Assembly (NCBI GenBank): GCA_024696825.1
Contig: JAILGL010000071.1
Span: 1-64,000, forward strand
Direction: 5' to 3'
DNA length: 64,000 nt
From: Lachnospiraceae bacterium
GTDB lineage: Bacteria; Bacillota; Clostridia; Lachnospirales; Lachnospiraceae
Part shown: positions 28,170 through 38,300 of the stretch, piece after piece
Position numbering within the stretch: the first letter of the stretch is position 1
Layout of the letters: every line of letters begins with the position of its first letter
Position numbers and translations under genes: made by a program
Notes under the pieces: generated by a model
Databases searched by the model: none
What the model saw: the letters and a program-made list of their open reading frames with translations, nothing else
What the model was told of the DNA's origin: nothing

Positions 28170-30212
28170 TTAAGCCTCTGCTTTTTCAGCCTTTTTTTCT
28201 TCCTTTGCTTCTTTAATAGCCTTTATAGCCTCTTTTTCCTTTTCCTCTTCGAGTCTTTTTTTATCCTGCTTCTTAAGGTAGATATTAATACCTATACCTA
28301 TACCAAGTAAGGTATAGAAAATAGGAGCAAGACAAACACAGGAATCATTGGTAATTGCATTAATCATATATCCGATTACAGATGTAAATATAGCAACACC
28401 TATAAGTTCCATAAATGTATCGTTCTTTCTCTTCCAGAAAATTCTTATGGAAGAAACAATATACCAGATATAAAGGGTTAACAGAGCAATCAATGAAAGA
28501 ACACCTGTCTGCACTGCCACCTGAAGGTACATACAGTGAGGCTTGGTAATAATTTCATTATAATGACCTGCATTATTCATACCTACTATATCATCATTTG
28601 GAAATGCGATAATAAATGTATCAGGACCACTTCCAAGGAAAATATATTTCTTAAGAATACTAATACTTCTTGCCCACATATAACCACGCATATTGGCAAA
28701 TCTATAATGATCCTTTAAGAATGGCACATTGTTAGAGTGCTTTTTCATCTTAAACATAGCACTTCCACCACCCTTATAGTAAATGGTTTCATCACCTGGA
28801 ATCATCTTATTGGTAAAGAAGTAATTAACTCCTCCCTCAAAAACTTCTCCATCATTAATATTTACGAAAAATCCATTAAAGGAGCCTTCCTCTTCATTTT
28901 TAACTGCCTGATAGGAAAATGCTGAAAATCTTTCATCAACAACCTTAAAGCCACCTGAAGGAAGAACAGATACGTCTACATTATCCCCCTTCTTATCCTT
29001 TAAGGTAAATACGTCATTACCCTCACTATCCTTAGAAAGATAGATTTTTAACTCATCACCCTTATAGTAAAATGTAACATGATCATCCTCTGTTACTATA
29101 TTTTCAAGACTATAGGTTTCCTTCTCACTCTTAAACATCTCCTTAATTCTGTTAGAGATAGCGTGGTTAGAGGTATTGTCCATAACCACAAAGCTTATAA
29201 TAATAGTCACTGCAGCTATACCTATAACCGTTAGAGAAACCTTTAAATTGCTAAATATTAATTTTCTAAGTAATACTAAAAGAAGAACTCCGGAAATTGC
29301 AATTGCAACCATACCTGCTCTTGACTGAGATGCAAAAAGCACTACAAAAAGCATAACTGCAAGGGCAAGATATAAGAGACGCTTTTTAAGAATCTTCTCA
29401 TCGATAACCATAACTGCCATAAGCGGAATCATAAGAGCCGCATAAAAACCTACGTAGTTAGGGTTATAAAGAGTAAGATAAGGTCTACCCTTTTCAAAAG
29501 CGAAGTTAAGTACCTGACTGGCATCATGAGTCATATACCAGGCTCCAAGCTTTGTTCTAAAGAAATCTAATTTAATGGACTGTAAAAATCCAAGAATAGT
29601 CATAACACTTATACCGATAGTGAAATACTTAAAAATCTTTCTAAGATTATTCTCACTATTTATCATAAGTGCTGAATAATAAACCATGAGTCCATAGCTT
29701 AAAAGCACCCAAACTGACTCGAACTGCTCATAGATACCATGAAATGAATAATATCTGTTAACAGATGCAAAGGCTGAAATAAGTGAAAGTAACATATATA
29801 CAACCATTGGAATAAATACCTTGGACCATATAAGCTTTTCATCCTTAATAAAGAAAATATAACAAATAGCACCTATGGCATAGATACTTGTTATAATAAT
29901 CCAAACCATTTTCCAATATAAGAAAACGTCTGTTGTATCAGCAACTGAGGTATACCAGTCATAAACTGTAAGCCCTGTCTCATAGCTGTGTGCGTAGGCT
30001 ATAAGTGGTATGATACATACAGTCATAATAAGAGGGAGAAGTAAAAGGATATTATGCTCCTTAACCTCCTGAACCTTAGCCTTATTATTTACAGCTGCCC
30101 TACTGTTATTTCTGTTATTACTGTTATTACTGTTATTTCTGTTATTATTCACATTAGAACTGTTAGAATTCTTATTTCTGGAATTTCTGCTATTGCGCTT
30201 TTTCGAAGCCAT
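28170..30212 (-). CDS. O-antigen ligase/polymerase-like membrane protein with Asn/Ser/Arg-rich N-terminus
   Basis: Multi-pass; LGSGPDTFIIAFPNDD, KPHCMYLQVAVQTGVLSLIALLTLYIW. Confidence 0.8.
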   Translation of the reverse strand: MASKKRNSRNSRNKNSNSSNVNNNRNNSNNSNNRNNSRAAVNNKAKVQEVKEHNILLLLPLIMTVCIIPLIAYAHSYETGLTVYDWYTSVADTTDVFLYWKMVWIIITSIYAIGAICYIFFIKDEKLIWSKVFIPMVVYMLLSLISAFASVNRYYSFHGIYEQFESVWVLLSYGLMVYYSALMINSENNLRKIFKYFTIGISVMTILGFLQSIKLDFFRTKLGAWYMTHDASQVLNFAFEKGRPYLTLYNPNYVGFYAALMIPLMAVMVIDEKILKKRLLYLALAVMLFVVLFASQSRAGMVAIAISGVLLLVLLRKLIFSNLKVSLTVIGIAAVTIIISFVVMDNTSNHAISNRIKEMFKSEKETYSLENIVTEDDHVTFYYKGDELKIYLSKDSEGNDVFTLKDKKGDNVDVSVLPSGGFKVVDERFSAFSYQAVKNEEEGSFNGFFVNINDGEVFEGGVNYFFTNKMIPGDETIYYKGGGSAMFKMKKHSNNVPFLKDHYRFANMRGYMWARSISILKKYIFLGSGPDTFIIAFPNDDIVGMNNAGHYNEIITKPHCMYLQVAVQTGVLSLIALLTLYIWYIVSSIRIFWKRKNDTFMELIGVAIFTSVIGYMINAITNDSCVCLAPIFYTLLGIGIGINIYLKKQDKKRLEEEKEKEAIKAIKEAKEEKKAEKAEA

Positions 30213-30248
30213 CTTAACTACTTCCTCACATTCTTCATTTTGTAATAA

Positions 30249-31412
30249 TTATATTAAAGCCTTTGAAATCATCTTAAGCTTAATATTTTGGATTTTCTTT
30301 TCATTTACTAAAAAATAATTAGTGCCTGATTTTCCCGGCAGGAAATTAAAGAGTTTATCATCAAAAACCTCTTTAAACTGGAGAGTTCCATTCAGCTTAT
30401 AGACCTGAACCTTTCTACCTGTTACAAATACCAGCTTATCCTTAGTAATGTAAACATCCTCGTAATCTATATGCATCTTTTTATCAAGCATTACCTTCCC
30501 CTTATAGGAATAAACCTTGACATTTACAGATGAGGATTCTCCTTTATCACGCGTAATAACTCCACAGTATTTATCACTGTAAACTACGCTTTTAATGGTC
30601 TTTTTAGTTCTATATTCCCTATCCTTTTTAGGAGATTTCATGTCCTTGAAAATAGTGATACCCTTATCATCAAAGGCATAAAGATAATTCTTATTAATGT
30701 ATTCAACATCAGCTACCATTCTGTCAGAATAATCCTTAACTCCTACAAGATAATTGTTATTCTTTCCAACATCTGAAAAATCATAGAAGGTTATGTTAGA
30801 ACCAATTTTTCCTGAATTCATAACCATATAACAAACCGCTACATTTTCCGCATTTGGAGAAATGTCCACATCCACGGGATAACCGTTAGAAACATTAGTC
30901 GGAATCTGTACTAAAAGCTTCTCGCTTTCTGAATACGGATTATACATATTTATTATATTAGAGGATTTTTCAGAAAGTAAAAGGGCTACAACACCATTTG
31001 CAGATACCCTTGCCAGCTGAATCTCGTAATCAGTATTAATGACCTTTCCATCCTTCTTGCCGTCATATACATAGGCGGTTTTTCCACCAATATCTGCAAC
31101 TACAATATACTTACCACAGATATCCACCTTAGGATTAGACATATCATAACTGGAATTATAAACAGCCTTAAGAGAATCATCATAAACAGTGATTCCGTCC
31201 TTACTGTACTTTAATAACTTTTTATTATAACTCTGATAGCAGGAGGCATTACTCTCCTTTCTGTCAGTGCTTTTAACTATCTTATAGGTTTTATAATATA
31301 TGCCATGCATATAATAAACTACTGCCAGAACCGCCAATGCGATAATAAGAAGGATAATAAGAACTAAGACCAGTTTTTTCACCTTTCCTCGCATTACAAA
31401 AAGTCCTTTCAA
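30249..31412 (-). CDS. Membrane-anchored beta-propeller-like protein (possibly DUF5711 family)
   Basis: N-terminal TM (LVLVLIILLIIALAVLAVVYYMHG) followed by repeated beta-strand pattern; located upstream of the ligase-like gene. Confidence 0.55.
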   Translation of the reverse strand: MKGLFVMRGKVKKLVLVLIILLIIALAVLAVVYYMHGIYYKTYKIVKSTDRKESNASCYQSYNKKLLKYSKDGITVYDDSLKAVYNSSYDMSNPKVDICGKYIVVADIGGKTAYVYDGKKDGKVINTDYEIQLARVSANGVVALLLSEKSSNIINMYNPYSESEKLLVQIPTNVSNGYPVDVDISPNAENVAVCYMVMNSGKIGSNITFYDFSDVGKNNNYLVGVKDYSDRMVADVEYINKNYLYAFDDKGITIFKDMKSPKKDREYRTKKTIKSVVYSDKYCGVITRDKGESSSVNVKVYSYKGKVMLDKKMHIDYEDVYITKDKLVFVTGRKVQVYKLNGTLQFKEVFDDKLFNFLPGKSGTNYFLVNEKKIQNIKLKMISKALI

Positions 31413-31434
31413 ACCTATAGCTAATACTTAACTG

Positions 31435-32031
31435 CTACATATCGATTCGACCATCCAGGGCCCTAAGAAGTGTTACTTCATCGATATATTCAAGATTACC
31501 GCCAACAGGAACACCACTGGCGATTCTTGATACCTTAATTCCTGTAGGCTTAACCAGCTTGCTTATATAAGTGGCTGTAGCATCGCCTTCAAGATTTTTA
31601 TTAGTGGCTATAATAACTTCCTTTATATCTCCCGCAAGTCTTACCATAAGCTCACGAAGCTTTATATCTTCAGGGCCTACTCCAAGCATTGGAGATATGG
31701 TGCCATGTAATACATGATACACACCGTCAAACTTTCCCGTTCTCTCATAGGCTGCCATGTCACGAGGATTTTCCACCACCATAATGATAGAATGATCTCT
31801 CTTCTTATCAGCACAGACAGGACAAAGCTCACCATCTGTAAATGTATTACATTCCTTACAATAATGCACATTATTACGTGCATCCTCTATGGCATTAGTC
31901 AGCTCCTTCACCTTATCCTTTGGCATATTGATAATGTGAAATGCAAGTCTTTGTGCACTTTTATGACCTATGCCTGGCAGAGAAGAAAACTCCTCTACTA
32001 ATTTATCAATCTGATTACCGTACAGATCCAT
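31435..32031 (-). CDS. recR: Recombination protein RecR
   Basis: LPGIGHKSAQRLAFHI, C4 zinc motif CKECNTFTDGELCPVC, Toprim region. Confidence 0.97.
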   Translation of the reverse strand: MDLYGNQIDKLVEEFSSLPGIGHKSAQRLAFHIINMPKDKVKELTNAIEDARNNVHYCKECNTFTDGELCPVCADKKRDHSIIMVVENPRDMAAYERTGKFDGVYHVLHGTISPMLGVGPEDIKLRELMVRLAGDIKEVIIATNKNLEGDATATYISKLVKPTGIKVSRIASGVPVGGNLEYIDEVTLLRALDGRIDM

Positions 32032-32399
32032 TAGAATAAACCTCCGGGAAGACCGGACATTCCACCTGTAAGACCTGACATAAGCTTCTGAGACTCTTCA
32101 TCAACCTGCTTTAAAGCCTCATTAGTAGCTGCGACGATTAAATCCTCAAGCATCTCAATATCGTCAGGATCAACAACATCAGGCTCTAAGCTTACACTGA
32201 GAACCTCCCTTGTACCGGAAATCTTAACCTTAACAGCTCCGCCACCTGCTGAAGCCTCAAATTCCTTAGACTCAATTTCCTGCTGCTTCTCAGCCATCTG
32301 AGCCTGCATTTTCTTAGCCTGCTTCATAAGGTTGTTCATATTACCTGGCATACCACCGCCTGGGAATCCGCCTCTTTTTGCCATGTTTTCTTCCTCCAT
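32031..32399 (-). CDS. YbaB/EbfC nucleoid-associated protein
   Basis: [42 protein letters not shown]; stop overlaps recR start. Confidence 0.95.
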   Translation of the reverse strand: MEEENMAKRGGFPGGGMPGNMNNLMKQAKKMQAQMAEKQQEIESKEFEASAGGGAVKVKISGTREVLSVSLEPDVVDPDDIEMLEDLIVAATNEALKQVDEESQKLMSGLTGGMSGLPGGLF

Positions 32400-32517
32400 A
32401 ACATTTCTTTTTTATTATTATCTAACAAATTAAGGATAAATCACCCTTAAATGTCTATTATATTCTATAATTCCTAAAAGGTCAAAAACCTTTTAGAACA
32501 ATTATACATTTATACAA

Positions 32518-34104
32518 TTATACAAAATTGATTTCCATATTGATAATATCTGAGAGGTCAGGGTTATCAGTGTCATCCTCAAACTTATTAATAGTTGCGA
32601 TAATCTCAGTTCTTATCCCCTTCTTCTCTTCTATTACCTTCTTAAGAGCCTCTAAGCCCTGTTCGTTATTACCCTTAACAAACTCATAGGCTGAATCGTT
32701 CTTAAAAACAAGTTCCAGCTTTCCATCAGGTGTAAGCTTTTTCTTGGCATCCAAAATGAATTTGTTAAGAGGAACATCAAGTCCCTTTACAATGCTATCC
32801 CAGTCATTAACAATTTCCTTAATGTCCTCAGGAACTGCATCTCTTATAGCCTTAAGCTTTTCCTGTAAAGCCTTGTTATCAGGACCTGCGCTAGCTTCAG
32901 TACCAGCCTTAACTACGGTCTCCCTAACAACCACCTCAGAAGGCGCCCTGTTTTCTAAGGCTCTTACTCTCTCCACCAGATTATCCATCCCCTTATCCTC
33001 ATCCATTTCAGGATGCATAAGCTTAATAAGGGTAATCTCTAAAAGCACTCTCTTTTCACTGCTGTATTTTAATTCAACTGCAGCCTTTGAAAGCACTCTT
33101 ATATATCTCATAACGGACTCAGGATTAGCCCCCTTAGCTGTCTCTATAAGCTGAGCATATTGCTCCTTACCTAAGTCTAAGAAGCCTTTGGGATTGTCCA
33201 TCTCACTTACAATCAGAACATTTCGTAAATACCATATGAATTCATTTACAAACTGCACAATGTCCCTTCCATAATTAACCACATAATCTATTACAGAAAT
33301 AATGCCATTAACATCCTGATTTTCTACTGCAAGATAGCATTTTGAAAATACTGAAGAATCCACAGCACCAAGCACCTCTAGCACCTTATCATAAGTGATT
33401 TTTTCATCTGCATAATAGGCAAGGCACTGCTCCAAAAGACTCAAGGAATCACGCATGGAGCCATCTGCAGCCTTTGCAAGATAACGAATGGCATCCTCCT
33501 CTATATCTATCTTTTCTATGTCCACAAGTTCCTTTATTCTTCCTGCTATGGTATCAGCTGTAATTCTTCTAAAATCATAGCGCTGACATCTGCTAAGGAT
33601 AGTTATAGGAATCTTATGAACCTCAGTAGTGGCAAGGATAAATATAACGTGAGCCGGAGGCTCCTCTAAAGTCTTTAATAACGCATTAAATGCACCTGTA
33701 GAAAGCATGTGGACTTCGTCGATTATAAAAACCTTGAATCTGCCTAATGTAGGTGCATAATGAATATTCTCTATAATACTTCTTACGTTTGCCACACCAT
33801 TGTTGGATGCAGCATCGATTTCGCTAATATCAAATGTAGTTTGATTATTAATAGCCTTACAAACCTCACACTCATTGCAGGGATTACCATCAATACAATT
33901 AGTACAGTTAACTGCCTTGGAAAAAATCTTTGCAAGGGAGGTTTTACCTGTACCTCTGGTTCCCGTAAAAAGATAAGCGTGACCAATTCTGTCATTCTTC
34001 ACTTCATTTCGAAGTGCTTTTACAATATGTTCCTGCCCTCTGACTTCATTGAAGTCAGAAGGACGGAACTTTCTATACAATGCTACGTACGCCATTTGTA
34101 CCAC
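32518..34104 (-). CDS. dnaX: DNA polymerase III subunit gamma/tau
   Basis: YVALYRKFRPSDFNEVRGQEHIVKALRN, TRGTGKTSLAKIFSKAVNC, FIIDEVHMLSTGAFNALLKTLEEPP. Confidence 0.97.
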   Translation of the reverse strand: MVQMAYVALYRKFRPSDFNEVRGQEHIVKALRNEVKNDRIGHAYLFTGTRGTGKTSLAKIFSKAVNCTNCIDGNPCNECEVCKAINNQTTFDISEIDAASNNGVANVRSIIENIHYAPTLGRFKVFIIDEVHMLSTGAFNALLKTLEEPPAHVIFILATTEVHKIPITILSRCQRYDFRRITADTIAGRIKELVDIEKIDIEEDAIRYLAKAADGSMRDSLSLLEQCLAYYADEKITYDKVLEVLGAVDSSVFSKCYLAVENQDVNGIISVIDYVVNYGRDIVQFVNEFIWYLRNVLIVSEMDNPKGFLDLGKEQYAQLIETAKGANPESVMRYIRVLSKAAVELKYSSEKRVLLEITLIKLMHPEMDEDKGMDNLVERVRALENRAPSEVVVRETVVKAGTEASAGPDNKALQEKLKAIRDAVPEDIKEIVNDWDSIVKGLDVPLNKFILDAKKKLTPDGKLELVFKNDSAYEFVKGNNEQGLEALKKVIEEKKGIRTEIIATINKFEDDTDNPDLSDIINMEINFV

Positions 34105-34131
34105 CTTTAATTACTAAATTTATCGCTTTTA

Positions 34132-35208
34132 TTAAATACCAAAGCTTATTCCAAGTCTCATAGCCTCTTTAATCATAGGCTCGTCAGGATCAACCTTCTT
34201 AAGCTTTCCTGCTACCTCGCTAAGAGGAATAGGAACGATTTCATCACCCTTAAGAGCAACCATGTTACCATAATTTTTATCTATAATAAGCTGACCTGCC
34301 TGTGCACCAAGTCTGGTTGAAAGAACTCTGTCGTAAGGACAAGGACTTCCACCTCTCTGGGTATGTCCAGGTACTGTAATACGAACCTCCTGGCCTGTCT
34401 TCTTAAGAATCTCATCTCCAATCTGATAAGAAACTGAAGGATATGGATTCTTAGCTCTATAAGCCTTAAGCTCCTTCTTAGACATAGCTGCTTCCTTCTT
34501 GGAAATAGCACCCTCAGCAACAGCAAGGATGGAGAATTTCTTGCCAGCCTTAGCTCTCTTCTGAATACCGTCTATAACCTTTTCTATATCATATGGAACC
34601 TCTGGAAGAAGGATGATATCAGCTCCACCTGCAATACCTGCATAAAGTGTAAGCCATCCTACCTTATGGCCCATAACCTCTACTATAAATACACGACCAT
34701 GAGATGCTGCTGTAGTATGGATACAGTCAATAGCCTCTGTGGCAATACCTACTGCAGTATGGAAACCGAAGGTCATATCAGTTCCCCAGATATCATTATC
34801 AATGGTCTTTGGAAGAGAAACCACATTAAGACCTTCATTGCTAAGAAGATTAGCAGTCTTATGAGTTCCATTACCACCAAGAACTACAAGGCAGTCAAGA
34901 CCTAATTTCTTATAATTAGCCTTCATGGCCTCAACCTTATTAATTCCGCCCTCTCCAGGCTCACCCATCTTCTTAAATGGCTGTCTGCTGGTACCTATAA
35001 TGGTACCTCCAAGAGTAAGAATTCCTGAAAAATCAGAAGGATTAAGTTCTTTGTAATTACCATACATAAGGCCCTTATAACCATCTAAAAGTCCATAAAT
35101 CTTAACATCCTTACCATAATGCTCATATAAAGTCTTTGCAACTCCACGCATAGCTGCATTAAGCGCCTGACAATCTCCACCACTGGTTAAAAATCCAATT
35201 TTCTTCAT
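34132..35208 (-). CDS. 6-phosphofructokinase, GGNGT/PKTIDND variant
   Basis: IGFLTSGGDCQALNAAMRG, VVLGGNGTHKTANLL, LPKTIDNDIWGTDMTFGF, PGHTQRGGSP. Confidence 0.93.
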   Translation of the reverse strand: MKKIGFLTSGGDCQALNAAMRGVAKTLYEHYGKDVKIYGLLDGYKGLMYGNYKELNPSDFSGILTLGGTIIGTSRQPFKKMGEPGEGGINKVEAMKANYKKLGLDCLVVLGGNGTHKTANLLSNEGLNVVSLPKTIDNDIWGTDMTFGFHTAVGIATEAIDCIHTTAASHGRVFIVEVMGHKVGWLTLYAGIAGGADIILLPEVPYDIEKVIDGIQKRAKAGKKFSILAVAEGAISKKEAAMSKKELKAYRAKNPYPSVSYQIGDEILKKTGQEVRITVPGHTQRGGSPCPYDRVLSTRLGAQAGQLIIDKNYGNMVALKGDEIVPIPLSEVAGKLKKVDPDEPMIKEAMRLGISFGI

Positions 35209-35300
35209 GCATTAATCCTCCATTTTTTATCTGATTTTTGTTCTCAAATATCATTAATTTTGCTTCGACAAAAGTTATTGAAATTATAACATACAAGCAC

Positions 35301-38300
35301 TTAAATATCAAATATAGAAATCTGATTACTCTTAGGTAAAGAATAGAGTAGATTAAGTTCATCCATCTTATCGAGAACAGTCTGCGGAACCTTAGCTCTC
35401 TTACTGATATCCTCTCTGGATAAGAATTTACCCTTTTCTGCCTCAGCTTCAAACATCTCGGCAGCCTTATCACCAAGACCTTCTATGGAAAGAAGGGATG
35501 GCATAAGCTTTCCATCTACAATCTGGAATCTGTTAGCCTTAGCTTTGTAGATGTCTATTGGCATAAAATCATAGCCTCTTGCATACATTTCCTGAACAAT
35601 CTTCATATTTTCAAGAGTATTCTTTTCCTGATCTGAAAGCTGATTCATTCTCTTATTATAATCTCTTATATAATTTTCTAACTTATCACGTCCACAGGCC
35701 ATTTTCTCATAATCAAAGGCTGTAGCTCTAATAGAGAAATATGCCGCATAATAAGCCAGAGGGTAATGCACCTTAAAGTAGGCAACTCTCATGGCCATCA
35801 TAACATAGGCAACGGCGTGAGCCTTAGGGAACATGTATTTTATCTTCTTACAGGACTCTATATACCAGTCAGGCACATCATGAGCCTTCATATCCTCTTC
35901 CCATTCAGGCTTAAGTCCCTTACCCTTTCTTACGCTCTCCATAATGGTAAAGCTCTTCTCATTCTCTATACCCTTAGAAATTAAGTAAATCATAATATCA
36001 TCACGGGTACAGATAGCTGAGGAAAGTGTACATTTACCTGTTGAAATATAATACTGTGCATTGTTAATCCATACATCCGTACCATGTGAAAGACCTGAAA
36101 TTCTAACCAGGTCAGAAAAGTTCTTAGGCTTTGCTTCAAGAAGCATATTTATAACGAACTTGGTACCAAACTCAGGAAGTCCAAGACATCCTAACTGGCA
36201 GCCTCCTATATCCTCTGGAGTTATTCCAAGAGCCTCAGTACTTTCAAAAAGTGAAAGCACCTCCTTATCATTTAAAGGAATCTTTGTGGCATCAACGCCC
36301 GTAAGGTCCATAAGCTCTCTAATCATGGTAGGATCCTGATGCCCTAATATATCCAGCTTAAGAAGGTTACTGTCGATTTTATGATAATCGAAATGTGTTG
36401 TAACTACAGGAGAATCAGCCTTATCTGCCGGATGCTGCACAGGGGTAAAGGTATTAATATCCTCTCCCACAGGAAGAACTACGATACCACCCGGATGCTG
36501 ACCTGTGGTTCTTCTGGTACCAACCATACCGGAAGCAAGTCTTGTCATCTCTGCAGAACGCTTATCAAGGCCCTCCTCCTCACAGAATTTCTTAACATAT
36601 CCATAGGCAGTTTTATCCTGTATACCACTTACAGTACCTGCCTTATAGGTCTGACCATGACCAAATATAACCTCAGTATAATCGTGAGCATTACTCTGAT
36701 ACTCACTGGAGAAGTTAAGGTCGATATCAGGCTCCTTATTACCCTTAAATCCAAGGAAGGTTTCAAATGGAATATCATGTCCATCCTTAGCTAAAAGCTT
36801 TCCGCAGTTAGGGCACATTTTATCAGGAATATCACAGGCGGAGGTTCCTACATAGGACTTAAGCTCCGGTGAATCAAACTCGGAATAATGACAGTCCGGA
36901 CAGTAGTAATGAGCCGCAAGGGAGTTAACCTCTGTAATACCCGCTGTATAAGCTGCAAAGGAAGAACCTACTGAACCTCTCGAACCTACCAGATAACCAT
37001 CCTCATTAGACTTCCAAACTAACTTCTGAGCGATGATGTACATAACGGCATATCCATTTCCTATAATGGAATTAAGCTCTCTGTCAAGTCTCTCACGAAC
37101 TACAGGAGGAAGCTTGTCACCATAGATTTCCTTAGCTCTTCTCTCACAGATTTCTCTAAGTGTCACATCTGAATTTTCAATTATTGGAGGACATTTTCTA
37201 GGACTTAAAGGAGAAATATCCTCTATCATATCAGCGATAATATTAGTATTTTTAACTACTATCTCATAGGCTTTATCACTTGGAAGATAGAAAAATTCCT
37301 TAAGCATTTCCTCTGTGGTTCTATAGTAAATCGGAGGCTGAGCGTTGGCATCGCCAAATTTTTTCGCTGCCATCATTATCTGCCTATACACGCTGTCCTC
37401 AGGATTAAGAAAATGTATATCACAGGTAGCACATACCAGCTTCTGATATTCTTCTCCAAGCTTTATAATCTTTCGGTTAATATCGATTAAGTCCTGTTCA
37501 TCCTGAATATTTTTATATTTTTCTGTATTATCTACAAGATATCTGTTATTACCTAAAGGCTGAACCTCCAAATAATCATAATATCTTACAATTCTATCTA
37601 TAACATCAGGTTCCTTATCCTCCAGAATCGCCTCATAAAGCTCTCCTGAAGAGCAGGCAGAGCCTAAGATTAAGCCCTCTCTATACTGGTTTAAAAGACT
37701 CTTTGCAATAATTGGTTTCTTATAAAAGGTCTTAACATGAGACTCAGAAACCAGTCTGTAAAGATTGACCCTGCCAGTCTCATTTTTAGCCAAAATAATA
37801 GCATGATGAGGTCTTAATTTTCTGATATTATTATTATTGCCATCTTTTAATTTATTAACTCCATCAAGGTCTGTAACGCCCTGTTTCTTAAGTCTTTCAC
37901 AGAGCTTTAAGAAAATATGTGCTGTACATTCGGCATCATCTACCGCCCTATGATGATTATCTAAAACCACCTTTAATTCCTTGGCAACTCTGTCTAACTT
38001 AAATCTACCAAGCTGAGGCAGTAATAATCTTGAAAGTCCCACTGTATCAACTACTGTAAAATCTACCTTAAGACCTAAAAGAGTGCCATAATGCTTTATA
38101 AAACCATAGTCAAAATCTGCATTGTGAGCAACTAAGCTGCAGCCCTTGCAAAACTCCAAAAATCTTGGAAGAATTATATCTATGGTTTCCTTATCCTTAA
38201 CGTCATTATCGGTAATGGTAGTAAGCTCTGTAATCTCGTATGGAATAGGCTCTTCAGGGTTTACAAATGTAGAGAATCTGTCTACAATCTCACCATTTTT

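Noticed and set aside
32400-32517. Signal recognition particle RNA or other ncRNA between dnaX and ybaB
   Set aside because: Only ~118 nt of AT-rich sequence with one weak hairpin (CTAAAAGGT/ACCTTTTAG, 32474-32496); no SRP Alu/S-domain motif seen.
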